A stretch of DNA of 24,577 bases from CAZSSM01 sp964609385 (lineage in GTDB: Bacteria > Planctomycetota > Planctomycetia > Isosphaerales > Isosphaeraceae): positions 1 to 24,577 of the forward strand of contig CAZSSM010000100.1 of assembly GCA_964609385.1 (NCBI GenBank), in the 5' to 3' direction. Under the pieces are notes generated by a model that worked only from the letters and a program-made list of their open reading frames with translations, was not told where the DNA came from and did not search any database. How positions within the stretch are numbered: the first letter of the stretch is position 1; every line of letters begins with the position of its first letter. This document shows positions 15,892-23,852 of the stretch, piece by piece. The position numbers and the translations under genes were made by a program.

Positions 15892-18567
15892 TCAGTGGCC
15901 GGGCCCGAACATAACCGCGTTCCAGAAGAGGCGTCCGAAGTGGGGGGACCAGGCGCGGAAGTTGGGATCGGTGACGAACCCAACGACATGCCCGGCTCCG
16001 CGCGGCTGAGCCAGGACGATCGGGCTCTCGTTGAGCACCGGATCCAGTTCGGGCCAGAGGAACCCGCTCCGGAGCGACGACGGGAACTCCGGCTCGCCTT
16101 GGGGATTCTCGCCGGTGGGCTTGTAGGTGACCAGGTTGACCCCTCGACGGACCGGCAAGGGGTCGACGGCAAGGTTCCCGAGCACCAACAACCGCGACTC
16201 CTCGGGCATCCCGAACGTGACCCAATGGTCGGTCTCGATGGCGACGTCGAAGATCGCGCCGGGGATGTTGGGCAAGGGCTCGGTCTGATCGCCGTCGCTC
16301 GAACCTTCGTTTCCGCCTTCGGCTTCATCTTCATCTCCCTCGTCGACGGGCAAGGTCTTGGGCTCGGTTTCGAGCAGGCCGACCTTCTCGGAACAGGCCC
16401 AGCGCAACGCGCCGCCGACGGCGATCAGGGTACCCCCCTCCTCGATCCATCTTTTGATGCGTTGGGTAACGGCATCCGAGGGACCATTGGAACCGCCATA
16501 GCTGCCGCTGGGCATGATCAGAACGTTGTACTCGTCGAGATCGAGCCCCCCGAGGTAGGCCGCGTCGAGCCGGGTCGTCGGGTATTTCCAGACTTGGTCA
16601 AAGAGGTACCAGGTCGCGCCGACGTTGGTGCTGGTGGGTCGGTTGACGAGCATGGCGATTTTGGGCGGTTCGACATAGGTGACGTACGGTCCACCGAGCT
16701 GCGCGCCGTCGTCAGCCAAGGCGCTGTTGAGGCCGACGACGTCGACGCCGTGAGCCCGGACGGCACGGAGGACCGACTCATCGAGCGATTCAGGGTTCTC
16801 GTTGACGCGGAGCAGCAACGAGCCGCGCGGATACTCCAGGCCGTTGAACGTCGAAGGTTGGTCGAAGACCCGGACCCGGAGCCCCGCACGGAGCCAGTCG
16901 GCCAAGCTCGGCACGACCGCCGAGTCGTCGCCACGGACCAGATACCCAACCTTTGGGTCTGGGTTGGGGACGACGGAGATCTTGAATTGGCCCCCTTGTT
17001 CGTCGGTCTCAAACCCGCTTAGGGCGTCGGCCGACTCGATCGCAATCGCCTCGACCCCATAGAGGTCGGCGAGGTTCCAGGCGGTCACATCGTAGATCTC
17101 GTTCGACTTCCGCTCGGCCCTCCGCTCCAACTGGCGTGTGATGAACGCCTCGTCCATTGGGTTCTCCTCGTCGAAGAGCGCTCGGACCAAGCGGCCGTTG
17201 GGCTGCGCGACCCGGACGAGGAAGCGGGACCGCGCGTCGTCCGAACCACCCTCGGACTCCTCAACGTCTCCATCGTTGTCGCCAACAACCTTTTCGACGA
17301 GGACACCGTTATCTTGGAGCTTATCGACCAACGCTTCGAGCCGGGTGCGGTCACCGTCGTTTTGGAGCAGGTAGGCGGCGACGGGTCCCTCCTCGCCGAG
17401 TCTGATCGCGTCCTCGACCTGGGAGCGGGTCGCATCCAGGAGCGATTCGCGCTGTTCGGCGACCAGATCGAGGTAGGCCAAGCCGCTGACATAGTGGTGC
17501 TCAACCCCGTCGGCGTAGGTCAGGATCAGGTCGTCGTCCCGCTTGACTTTTAAGCCACGCGCGCCGGCCTGTTCCCAGAGGATCCCGACACCCGAGTGGA
17601 ACAAGGGCCAGGTCGAGCCGTAGCCGGGGAAGAAGGCGTCGAACAGCTCGCCGGTCGTGTAGGCGAATCCGTTCTCGTCGAAGGCGGCGGCCTGTCGACG
17701 CGTGAGCTTATCGGTCCATTCGATCTGCGACGGGGTGATTAGGGGATGGACCGGCGCGGCCGGGTTGGCGAAGTAGTAGGTGCTGTTGGAGCCCATCTCA
17801 TGGGCGTCGACGAAGACCTGGGGCGACCAATCGAGGTAGGCGGCGACCTTGGCCCGAGACTCGCGCTGAGTCTGGGCGAACCAGTCGCGGTTCATGTCGA
17901 AGAGGTAATGGTTGAACCGCCCGCGCGCCCAGCGCTGGGTGCGCTCGGCGGCCAGCGGGGCGTCGTCGGGGAAGACGCCACGGAACTCGCGGTGCGCCTT
18001 GATGAACCGGTCGCGGCCGTCGGGGTTCTGCAAGGGGTCGAGGATCAGGACGACCTCCTCGAGCCGGGCCTTCGTCACGTCGCGTCGATCGGCCAGGACG
18101 TGGTAGGCCGTCAGCAGGGCCGCGTCGGTCGAGGAGGTCTCGTCGCCGTGGACGCTGCAGGAGATCCAGAGGACCGCCGGCAAGTTGGCCTCCGCGCCCT
18201 CATCCAGCTCACCACGGGCCAGCGCGACGCTCCGCTCGCGGATGTCCTCGAGCCGCTCCAGGTTCGTCGGCGATGTGATGACCAGATAGTAAAGGGCTTT
18301 CCCTTCATAGGACTCCCCATATCGGACGAGCTTGGTCCGCTCCGGCGCCGCCTCAGCCAGGGCTTCGATATACCGGACCGTCTGGGCGTGATCGCTGATG
18401 TCGACCCCGAAGTCGTGACCGACCACCTCGACCAAGGTCGGGATCCCTGGATCGAGATCGGCATCTTCCTGGATCAGGTTCGGCCTCCCATCATCGGCCG
18501 AGGCCCATCCGGGACCGCCCAGGCCCCATGCAACCAACAACAGGACAAGAGTTGACAGCTTCAACAT
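15892..18567 (-). CDS. Secreted M14-family zinc carboxypeptidase
   Basis: The 891-residue protein has a signal peptide (core about 5-17, probable cleavage near ASA at 22-24). The M14 peptidase domain spans about 55-370. Zinc ligands are His140 and Glu143 in VHGDETSS and His256 in VDAHEMG. The substrate-binding NPDGRDRF has Arg185, and Glu332 in GILWEQAG is the probable catalytic Glu, so the active site looks complete. The C-terminal third (about 630-891) has alternating strands such as YNVLIMPSGSYGG and GGTLIAVGGALRW, resembling a class I glutamine-amidotransferase-like fold. Two very acidic linkers occur near 429-445 and 775-795. AGGA lies 9 bases before the ATG. It heads the minus-strand series with the phosphatase and glgE, and is divergent from the carotenoid operon. 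Confidence 0.9.
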   Translation of the reverse strand: MLKLSTLVLLLVAWGLGGPGWASADDGRPNLIQEDADLDPGIPTLVEVVGHDFGVDISDHAQTVRYIEALAEAAPERTKLVRYGESYEGKALYYLVITSPTNLERLEDIRERSVALARGELDEGAEANLPAVLWISCSVHGDETSSTDAALLTAYHVLADRRDVTKARLEEVVLILDPLQNPDGRDRFIKAHREFRGVFPDDAPLAAERTQRWARGRFNHYLFDMNRDWFAQTQRESRAKVAAYLDWSPQVFVDAHEMGSNSTYYFANPAAPVHPLITPSQIEWTDKLTRRQAAAFDENGFAYTTGELFDAFFPGYGSTWPLFHSGVGILWEQAGARGLKVKRDDDLILTYADGVEHHYVSGLAYLDLVAEQRESLLDATRSQVEDAIRLGEEGPVAAYLLQNDGDRTRLEALVDKLQDNGVLVEKVVGDNDGDVEESEGGSDDARSRFLVRVAQPNGRLVRALFDEENPMDEAFITRQLERRAERKSNEIYDVTAWNLADLYGVEAIAIESADALSGFETDEQGGQFKISVVPNPDPKVGYLVRGDDSAVVPSLADWLRAGLRVRVFDQPSTFNGLEYPRGSLLLRVNENPESLDESVLRAVRAHGVDVVGLNSALADDGAQLGGPYVTYVEPPKIAMLVNRPTSTNVGATWYLFDQVWKYPTTRLDAAYLGGLDLDEYNVLIMPSGSYGGSNGPSDAVTQRIKRWIEEGGTLIAVGGALRWACSEKVGLLETEPKTLPVDEGDEDEAEGGNEGSSDGDQTEPLPNIPGAIFDVAIETDHWVTFGMPEESRLLVLGNLAVDPLPVRRGVNLVTYKPTGENPQGEPEFPSSLRSGFLWPELDPVLNESPIVLAQPRGAGHVVGFVTDPNFRAWSPHFGRLFWNAVMFGPGH

Positions 18568-18894
18568 CGATGCGGATCCTCAAACGAACGCGAACACGAC
18601 AATCTCGAAACGATCGTCCGGGAGCCCCGGCACCGCCCGATTATCGGCCCCCCGACGGCTCGATGCCAGGAGCCGGCGGTCCTGATAGGAGCAGCTGACA
18701 ATGTTTATATCAAATTATTTTTGAATACCTGTAACGAGTTAGAGAACGACTGGAAGTGAGGAGACGGCCCGGTGACTCCGAGGCGATCGCGCGATACTCT
18801 GGGAGCATCCGTCCACGGCGCGGCTCGGGCCGATTCGGTCTGACGGTGGGTCCGGGATCGCGCGTCTCTTTGAGTTGGGGTCGAGCACGAACTC
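18568..18894. other. Divergent intergenic region, peptidase and carotenoid genes
   Basis: These 327 bases separate the M14 gene from the carotenoid operon. They contain a hairpin at 18653-18678 (CGGCTC/GAGCCG, extended by CCG/CGG after one mismatch) and a conspicuous AT-rich patch at about 18699-18728. No gene was recognised; small frames here look accidental. Confidence 0.5.
18699..18734. promoter_or_regulatory. AT-rich patch, candidate divergent promoter
   Basis: This is one of the very few A/T-dominated stretches in the window. On the minus strand TATAAA (18709-18704) and TTACAG (18734-18729) could serve as -10 and -35 for the peptidase gene, with a long 19-base spacer. A plus-strand promoter for the carotenoid operon is likely to overlap, but no clear hexamer pair was found. 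Confidence 0.35.
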
Positions 18895-20436
18895 ATGCGA
18901 TCGAACCGAGTGGTGGTCATCGGCGGGGGCCTGGGTGGGCTCTCGGTCGCCTTGGAGTTGAACCGTCGCGGCTATGACGTCGAGATCCTAGAGCGCCGCG
19001 AGTCGATCGGAGGTAAGGCCTGCGAGCGGCATGCCGGCGGGTTCCGCTGGGACGAGGGGCCGAGCATCGTCGTGATGGTCTGGATCTATCGCGACCTGTT
19101 CGAGGCCAATGGTCTGGACCCCGACGCGCACCTGCCGCTCCGACGGCTCGATCCAGCCTTTCACGTCTTCCTGAGCGATGGCCGGTCCTTGACGATCCCG
19201 ACCGACGAGCACGCGATGGCCGAGGCCTTCGCCACGATCGACCCGCACGACGGGCAGAACCTGATCCCGTTCCTCCGCAAGCTCGACACGTTCGCGGCGA
19301 TGATCGGCCGGTCGTACTGCGACCGGATCCTCGAGTCGTGGTCGCAGGTCCTCTTGAGCAAGCTGATGCTCTCGGCGACGGTGATCTCGCCGCGCGAAAC
19401 CTACACCAACTTCATCAACGGGTATTTCCGAAGCACCGCGATCCGGGAATTGTTTTACGGGTTCCCAACCTACTCGGGTTTCGACCCGGCCCAGGCGCCG
19501 GCGTCAATGGCCATCGTCCCTTGGACGATCCTCCGCGAGGGGGTCTGGTACCCCGAGCGGGGCGGGATCCACGCGATCCCCGAGGCGATCGCCCGAGCAT
19601 GCCGAGACCGAGGCGTCGCGATCCAAACGGGAGTTGAGGTCGAGGCCATCGACCGCGACGCGCGAGGGCACGTTCGAGGGGTCGAGACCTCCTCGGGCCA
19701 CATCGAGGCCGACCTGGTCGTCTCCAACAGCGATTGGTTCCGGACCCACCAGATGCTCCGAGGCGGGCCCACGCTCTCGGTTGAGGCCGAGCGGCTCCGA
19801 AATGGCGACGGGGAACCCTCCAGCTCGTTTTTTACGATCCAACTGGCCTGCAATCGGACCTTTGAGGATATGGAGCACCATGTCCTGGTCCTGACCGAAG
19901 GCTCACATCGGGTCTATCAAGAGTTGTTCGAAGAAGGTCGGTACCCCAGCGACCCGTCGCTCTACGTCAACGTGCCGAGCATCACCGACCCCTCAGACGT
20001 TCCCGAAGGCTGTTGCAACCCGTTCGTGGTCGTCGGTGCGCCCCCGTTGAAGACCCCCGACGAACCGGTCGACCGCGACTTCGAAGCCCGCTACGCCGAA
20101 CAACTGGTCGAGCGCCTCGATGTCTGCTATCCGGGGCTGAAGGCGAGCGTCGTCGAGCGGCACGTCACCGGTCCGGCCGAATGGCAGTCGAAGTTCCACG
20201 CCTTCCGAGGCGCGATCTACGGGCCCGGCACATCGCATAACATCCTCGACCGCAGCTTCCGCCCGATCAACTACGCGCCCGACGTGCCCGGCCTCTACTT
20301 CGTCGGCGGCGGCGTCCAGCCCGGCCCCGGCATGCCGATGGTCGTCCAGTCGGGCCGGATCACCGCCGAGAAGATCGCCCGCGATCGCCCGATCCGTCGC
20401 GTCCGTCAGGCCAAACCGCGGACCGTCTCGGTATGA
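18895..20436 (+). CDS. CrtI/CrtN-family carotenoid desaturase or oxidase
   Basis: The 513-residue flavoprotein starts with a dinucleotide-binding VVVIGGGLGGLSVA motif (6-19) and the ribose-binding Glu in EILERRESIGGKA, both standard for phytoene-desaturase-type enzymes. The C-terminal FAD motif is GLYFVGGGVQPGPGMPMVVQSG near 460-482. The length and pattern fit CrtI/CrtN/CrtP, which act at the membrane on C40 or C30 polyenes. Planctomycetes are known to make C30 carotenoids, so a CrtN- or CrtP-like role is likely; I cannot tell desaturation from oxidation by eye. The gene leads a plus-strand operon and overlaps the glycosyltransferase by ATGA. No synthase (CrtM/HpnCDE) is in the window. The start at 18895 fits the motif position, but its ribosome binding site is weak. 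Confidence 0.85.
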   Translation: MRSNRVVVIGGGLGGLSVALELNRRGYDVEILERRESIGGKACERHAGGFRWDEGPSIVVMVWIYRDLFEANGLDPDAHLPLRRLDPAFHVFLSDGRSLTIPTDEHAMAEAFATIDPHDGQNLIPFLRKLDTFAAMIGRSYCDRILESWSQVLLSKLMLSATVISPRETYTNFINGYFRSTAIRELFYGFPTYSGFDPAQAPASMAIVPWTILREGVWYPERGGIHAIPEAIARACRDRGVAIQTGVEVEAIDRDARGHVRGVETSSGHIEADLVVSNSDWFRTHQMLRGGPTLSVEAERLRNGDGEPSSSFFTIQLACNRTFEDMEHHVLVLTEGSHRVYQELFEEGRYPSDPSLYVNVPSITDPSDVPEGCCNPFVVVGAPPLKTPDEPVDRDFEARYAEQLVERLDVCYPGLKASVVERHVTGPAEWQSKFHAFRGAIYGPGTSHNILDRSFRPINYAPDVPGLYFVGGGVQPGPGMPMVVQSGRITAEKIARDRPIRRVRQAKPRTVSV

Positions 20437-21800
20437 TCGCCATGATCAGCACGATCGGCGTCGGGATTCTCTGGATGCTGATCGGCCTGGCCTCCCTGAT
20501 CGGCCTGCTCTGGACCTGGCTCGCAATGCGGATGATCCGGTCCGCATTGCGAACGCCGGTCGCCAGGCCGACCGGACCAGACGCGATGGGCGGGGCTGAA
20601 CATCCCCTCGACGACGCGCCCTTGATCCAGATCATCACCCCGGCGCGCAATGAGGAGTCGCAGATCGGGCCGTTCCTCGATGCCATCGAAGCCCAAACCT
20701 ATCCGCGACTCGACCTCCGCGTGCTCAATGACCGCTCGACCGACCAGACCGGGGAGATCCTCGATCGGATGCGCGGATCGTTGGTGCGCGTCCGGTTGAC
20801 GGTCCTCCAAGGTCAACCTCGGCCCAACGACTGGGTGGGCAAGGTCTGGGCGGTCCACCAGGCCGTGCGGGGCGTCGAGGCCGATTGGCTCCTCTTCCTC
20901 GATGCCGATACGCTGTTGGAGCCGGAAGCGATCGCCCGGGCGTATCAGATTGCTCTCGAGGGTTCATATGACTTGGTTTCGCTCTTGCGTCGCGGTCGCT
21001 GCGAGACGCTCTGGCAAGCGAGCGTCGGCGTGGCCCTGGCACAACTGCTGGGCCAGCTCTACAACCTGGATGCGGTTCGCGATCCGGACAGCCCGATCGG
21101 TTTGGCCGACGGCGGGTTCATTCTGGTCCGTCGTGAGGCTTATGAGCGGGCCGGGAGCCACGAGGCCTTGCGTCATGAGATCGTCGATGACATCCGGTTG
21201 GCCGAACGCGTGAAGCGGGCCGGTGGTCGAATCGCGGCGGTCCCCGCGCCTCGGCTGGCGTCGACGCACATGTATGGGTCGCTCGCAGAGATCTGGTATG
21301 GCCTCCGCAAAAACGCTTACGCCGGTATGGACTATCAGCCCCATAAATTCATCACCGGATTCATCGTGGGGCTCCTCGTGATCTGGATCCCTTGGCTGGC
21401 CTCATCGCTTGGTCTCTGGGGGCTGCTGACCGATTCGTCGCGGAACACGGCGGTCGTTTCAACCTTGCTGGGCCTGGGGCTCTGGGGTGTGACGATGCAA
21501 GGGGCTGCCAATGTGCCGGTGATCCGGCTCTTCGGTGTCGCATGGCCCGACGCGTTCAGCTTGCCTCTGGGTGGCACGCTCTACATCGCCATCTGTGCCG
21601 ACAGCGCCCGGCTCTATCATCTCGGCGGTCAAATCCGTTGGAAAGGCGACGTGATCAACTCGCAAGCAGTTCGCAACAACCTTGGGGACCACGAGGATCA
21701 TCACGTCGACGATCCGATCGCCCGCGCCAGCGGGCATGACTCGGGAGACCGGTCCGCGCCGGCCGTCAACACAGAGACGCGAAATCTCCAGGATGGCTGA
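20433..21800 (+). CDS. Membrane family 2 glycosyltransferase, CrtQ-like
   Basis: The 455-residue protein has an N-terminal membrane segment (about 9-31), then a GT2 domain: IITPARNEE at 67-75, VLNDRSTDQT at 97-106, the DAD nucleotide/metal motif in FLDADT at 155-160, and an acidic HEIVDDIRLAERVK segment near 245-258. Several C-terminal membrane segments follow (about 305-400). This layout matches the GT2 enzymes that glycosylate C30 carotenoic acids (CrtQ type) and related hopanoid-linked GTs. The start codon overlaps the upstream stop, so translation is probably coupled. The last 40 or so residues, after INSQAVRNN, are hydrophilic and His/Asp-rich, unlike the rest. The exact sugar acceptor is inferred from the neighbours. 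Confidence 0.85.
   Translation: MIAMISTIGVGILWMLIGLASLIGLLWTWLAMRMIRSALRTPVARPTGPDAMGGAEHPLDDAPLIQIITPARNEESQIGPFLDAIEAQTYPRLDLRVLNDRSTDQTGEILDRMRGSLVRVRLTVLQGQPRPNDWVGKVWAVHQAVRGVEADWLLFLDADTLLEPEAIARAYQIALEGSYDLVSLLRRGRCETLWQASVGVALAQLLGQLYNLDAVRDPDSPIGLADGGFILVRREAYERAGSHEALRHEIVDDIRLAERVKRAGGRIAAVPAPRLASTHMYGSLAEIWYGLRKNAYAGMDYQPHKFITGFIVGLLVIWIPWLASSLGLWGLLTDSSRNTAVVSTLLGLGLWGVTMQGAANVPVIRLFGVAWPDAFSLPLGGTLYIAICADSARLYHLGGQIRWKGDVINSQAVRNNLGDHEDHHVDDPIARASGHDSGDRSAPAVNTETRNLQDG
21720..21735. repeat. Perfect GC hairpin in the glycosyltransferase tail
   Basis: GCCCGC (21720-21725) pairs with GCGGGC (21730-21735) around a GCCA loop. It lies in the part encoding the unusual C-terminal tail. 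It may be a chance feature of the coding DNA or a relic of a former intergenic region. Confidence 0.35.
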
Positions 21801-22737
21801 CCCCGATTCGTCGAACGATTTCGACAATTGGCATCCCTTCGACGCCTCGATGAAGCAAATGTTTCAGGAGGATCTTCCTGGGTTTTTCCAGGCCCTTCAG
21901 CTCAACGTCTCAGGCGAACTTCGCGTGCTCAACACCGATTTGTCCGCGGTCTACAACCTCAGCGCCGACGGCCTTGTCATGGCCGAACGGCCCGGTCATC
22001 CCAATCAGATCTTCCACTTGGAGTTCCAATCCTCCCACGATGCCGACATGCCGGCCCGGCTCGCCGCATACAATTGTCAAGTGGCGCTGCGATACAAGGT
22101 CGAGGCGGTCAGCAGCATCGTCATCTTGTTGCGGAAGACAGCCTTCACACGCGGATTGCGTGGCCCGCACCGACGATCTTCACCTGCCCTGGGCGAAAAT
22201 CTCTGGTTCAAATTCCAGGTCGTCAAACTGTACGATCTGCCAACAACTCCGTTCCTGAACGGCCCGCTGAGCATGATGCCATTGGCGATGTTCACCAAGA
22301 TCCGAAGGTCCAACCTGGTCCCCACCCTGCACCGGATCTCCGAACGAGCCCGACGTCATGGCACAGAGGTCCAGCATCGTGAGATCCTCGCCCTCATCTA
22401 CACCATGCTCGGCCTTCGTCCCGACGCCGAGCGCGACCTGCTCGCTCAGGAGATTCAAACGATGATCCAGATCCGCGATTCCCAGACCGCTCGCGATCTG
22501 ATCGAGGAAGGGCTCCAAGCCGGACGACTGGAGGGACTCCAGGAAGGACGACTAGAAGGACTTCAGGCGGGACGGCAGGTCCTGCTGGCCCAGGGGACTC
22601 AGCGGTTCGGAGAGCCCGACCAGGCGATCCTCAAGCGCATCCAGGACTGCCAGGATCTCGGCCGTCTTCGTGACGCTCTGATGGCCCTCCTCGACGTCGA
22701 TTCCTGGAACGATCTCGTTGGCAAACTTGATGGATGA
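21793..22737 (+). CDS. Rpn-family PD-(D/E)XK nuclease / transposase-like protein
   Basis: The 314-residue protein matches the Rpn (recombination-promoting nuclease, YhgA-like) pattern. It has HPFDASMKQMF near 14-24, an AD at 58-59 as the likely first acidic active-site residue, and FHLEFQSSHDADMPARLAAYN at 74-94, where Glu77-x-Gln79 is the E-x-Q form of the nuclease core. The segment LWFKFQVVKLYDLP follows. The C-terminus has tandem LQxGRLEG repeats and a DUF4351-like end (QRFGEPDQAILKRIQDC onward). It looks intact. The ATG at 21793 overlaps the glycosyltransferase stop by 8 bases, and its own stop overlaps the acyltransferase ATG by 4. Rpn proteins are DNA nucleases with proposed recombination or phage-defence roles; a role in pigment synthesis is not known. 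Confidence 0.78.
   Translation: MADPDSSNDFDNWHPFDASMKQMFQEDLPGFFQALQLNVSGELRVLNTDLSAVYNLSADGLVMAERPGHPNQIFHLEFQSSHDADMPARLAAYNCQVALRYKVEAVSSIVILLRKTAFTRGLRGPHRRSSPALGENLWFKFQVVKLYDLPTTPFLNGPLSMMPLAMFTKIRRSNLVPTLHRISERARRHGTEVQHREILALIYTMLGLRPDAERDLLAQEIQTMIQIRDSQTARDLIEEGLQAGRLEGLQEGRLEGLQAGRQVLLAQGTQRFGEPDQAILKRIQDCQDLGRLRDALMALLDVDSWNDLVGKLDG
22513..22576 (+). repeat. 24-bp tandem repeat, about 2.7 copies
   Basis: Units start at 22513, 22537 and 22561 and encode LQAGRLEG, LQEGRLEG and LQAGRQ. Because 24 is a multiple of 3, gain or loss of copies would keep the reading frame. Such GR-EG repeats are common in this protein family. Confidence 0.7.
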
Positions 22738-23606
22738 AGCGTCCGCACTTTATCGTGATCCGGCAAATCAAGACAAACGTGATGAACGCTAACTCAAAAC
22801 AACCAGTCGGGGATATCCCCAGTTCTCGATCCATCGATCTCGGTTCGGTCCAGTTGGCACCCGGTCTGATCCCCGCATACAAGGAGGGTTGGCCGTGCCG
22901 CGCGGTCGATGCTTTGATCCGTCGTCAAATGCGTGAGGGGCTCTTTCGGGTCCGCGTCCAAGGTCTGGATTCGCTTCGCGACGCGCTTCGTGAGGACGAT
23001 GCCGGGTTCCTCTTCCTAGCCAACCACTCCTGTTGGTGGGATCTTTATCTGGCCCACTTCCTCAATGAGACCGTACCGGTCGACGGCTACGGGATGATGG
23101 AGCACGTCAATCTGAACCGCTACCGGTTCTTCCGACGCATCGGAGCCTTCTCGGTCGACCCGACAGCCCCCTGGACCGTGCGAACCTCGATGCTCTACAC
23201 CATCGCGCTGTTGTCTCAGCCGGGCACCGGCGTCTGGTTTTTCCCTCAGGGCGACATCCTGAGCAACGACCTTCGACCGCTCCGCTTCAAGAACGGACTC
23301 CGCGCTCTGCTTCGACTCGCCGGACGACTCCGAGCCGTGCCGGTGGCCATCCGGTTCGACTTCTGGCAGGATCAGCGGCCCGAGGCCTTCGTCCGGTTCG
23401 GATTGCCCGAATACATCGAACGCGACGAGGTCCCCACAGTCATCCCCACCTGGGAGGCCAAGATCACCGCCCTGCTCGACCAACTGAAGACCGACGTCAT
23501 CGCACAGGACGAATCGGCGTTCCGAACGCTCCTCGAAGGCCAATTGTCGATCAGCATCTGGTTCGACAAGCTCCGCGAACGTCTGCCCTTCCTCAACCCC
23601 TCCTGA
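22734..23606 (+). CDS. PlsC-type acyltransferase, probably carotenoid-linked
   Basis: The 290-residue protein carries the HX4D acyltransferase motif as NHSCWWD (His98 and Asp103) and the second family block as FPQGD at 170-174, where the usual form is FPEG. The segment PVAIRFDFW near 204-212 corresponds to the later conserved block. The family transfers acyl chains to phosphoglycerol or other hydroxyl acceptors at the membrane. As the last gene of a carotenoid desaturase-glycosyltransferase operon it most likely acylates the sugar of a glycosyl carotenoid; this is inference from context. The ATG at 22734 overlaps the previous stop; an in-frame ATG at 22782 is also possible and would remove a poorly conserved 16-residue leader. 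Confidence 0.85.
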   Translation: MKRPHFIVIRQIKTNVMNANSKQPVGDIPSSRSIDLGSVQLAPGLIPAYKEGWPCRAVDALIRRQMREGLFRVRVQGLDSLRDALREDDAGFLFLANHSCWWDLYLAHFLNETVPVDGYGMMEHVNLNRYRFFRRIGAFSVDPTAPWTVRTSMLYTIALLSQPGTGVWFFPQGDILSNDLRPLRFKNGLRALLRLAGRLRAVPVAIRFDFWQDQRPEAFVRFGLPEYIERDEVPTVIPTWEAKITALLDQLKTDVIAQDESAFRTLLEGQLSISIWFDKLRERLPFLNPS

Positions 23607-23852
23607 TCACACAGCCCGCCACGAGCCGGTTCGCCCGGCATCCCGATCCAGTTTCGCGATCCATAAGTGTCTGCAGCCGATAATCCGAAATGACCCTCTT
23701 TCAGGACCCCGGGGAGTGTCCCAGGCGGACTGAGATGCGCACAATACTTTACACCATACGATTATAAATATCATCCAGACACGAACCCAATGTGCACAGA
23801 TTAGAACCACCAGGATCAATCCCCACTCTCCGATCAAGACCTCAGCCGCCGC
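23607..23852. other. Intergenic region between operon end and transposase relic
   Basis: This 246-base stretch has a small hairpin just after the acyltransferase stop and a locally A/T-rich part near 23740-23780, unlike the neighbouring genes. It may contain the left end of the decayed insertion sequence, but no terminal inverted repeat could be identified with the right end outside the window. Confidence 0.45.
23625..23639 (+). terminator. Short hairpin after the carotenoid operon
   Basis: GCCGG and CCGGC pair perfectly around TTCGC, 18 bases after the acyltransferase stop. The stem is only 5 bp and no T-run follows, so it is a weak terminator candidate. Confidence 0.3.

Noticed and set aside
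15439..17022. Long plus-strand open frame (527 residues) opposite the phosphatase and peptidase genes
   Set aside because: It spans two well-supported minus-strand genes and shows no domain; long antisense frames are common in GC-rich coding DNA.
22510..22576. Repeats considered as a CRISPR-like array
   Set aside because: The units are contiguous, coding and without spacers; they encode the GR-EG repeats of the nuclease protein.
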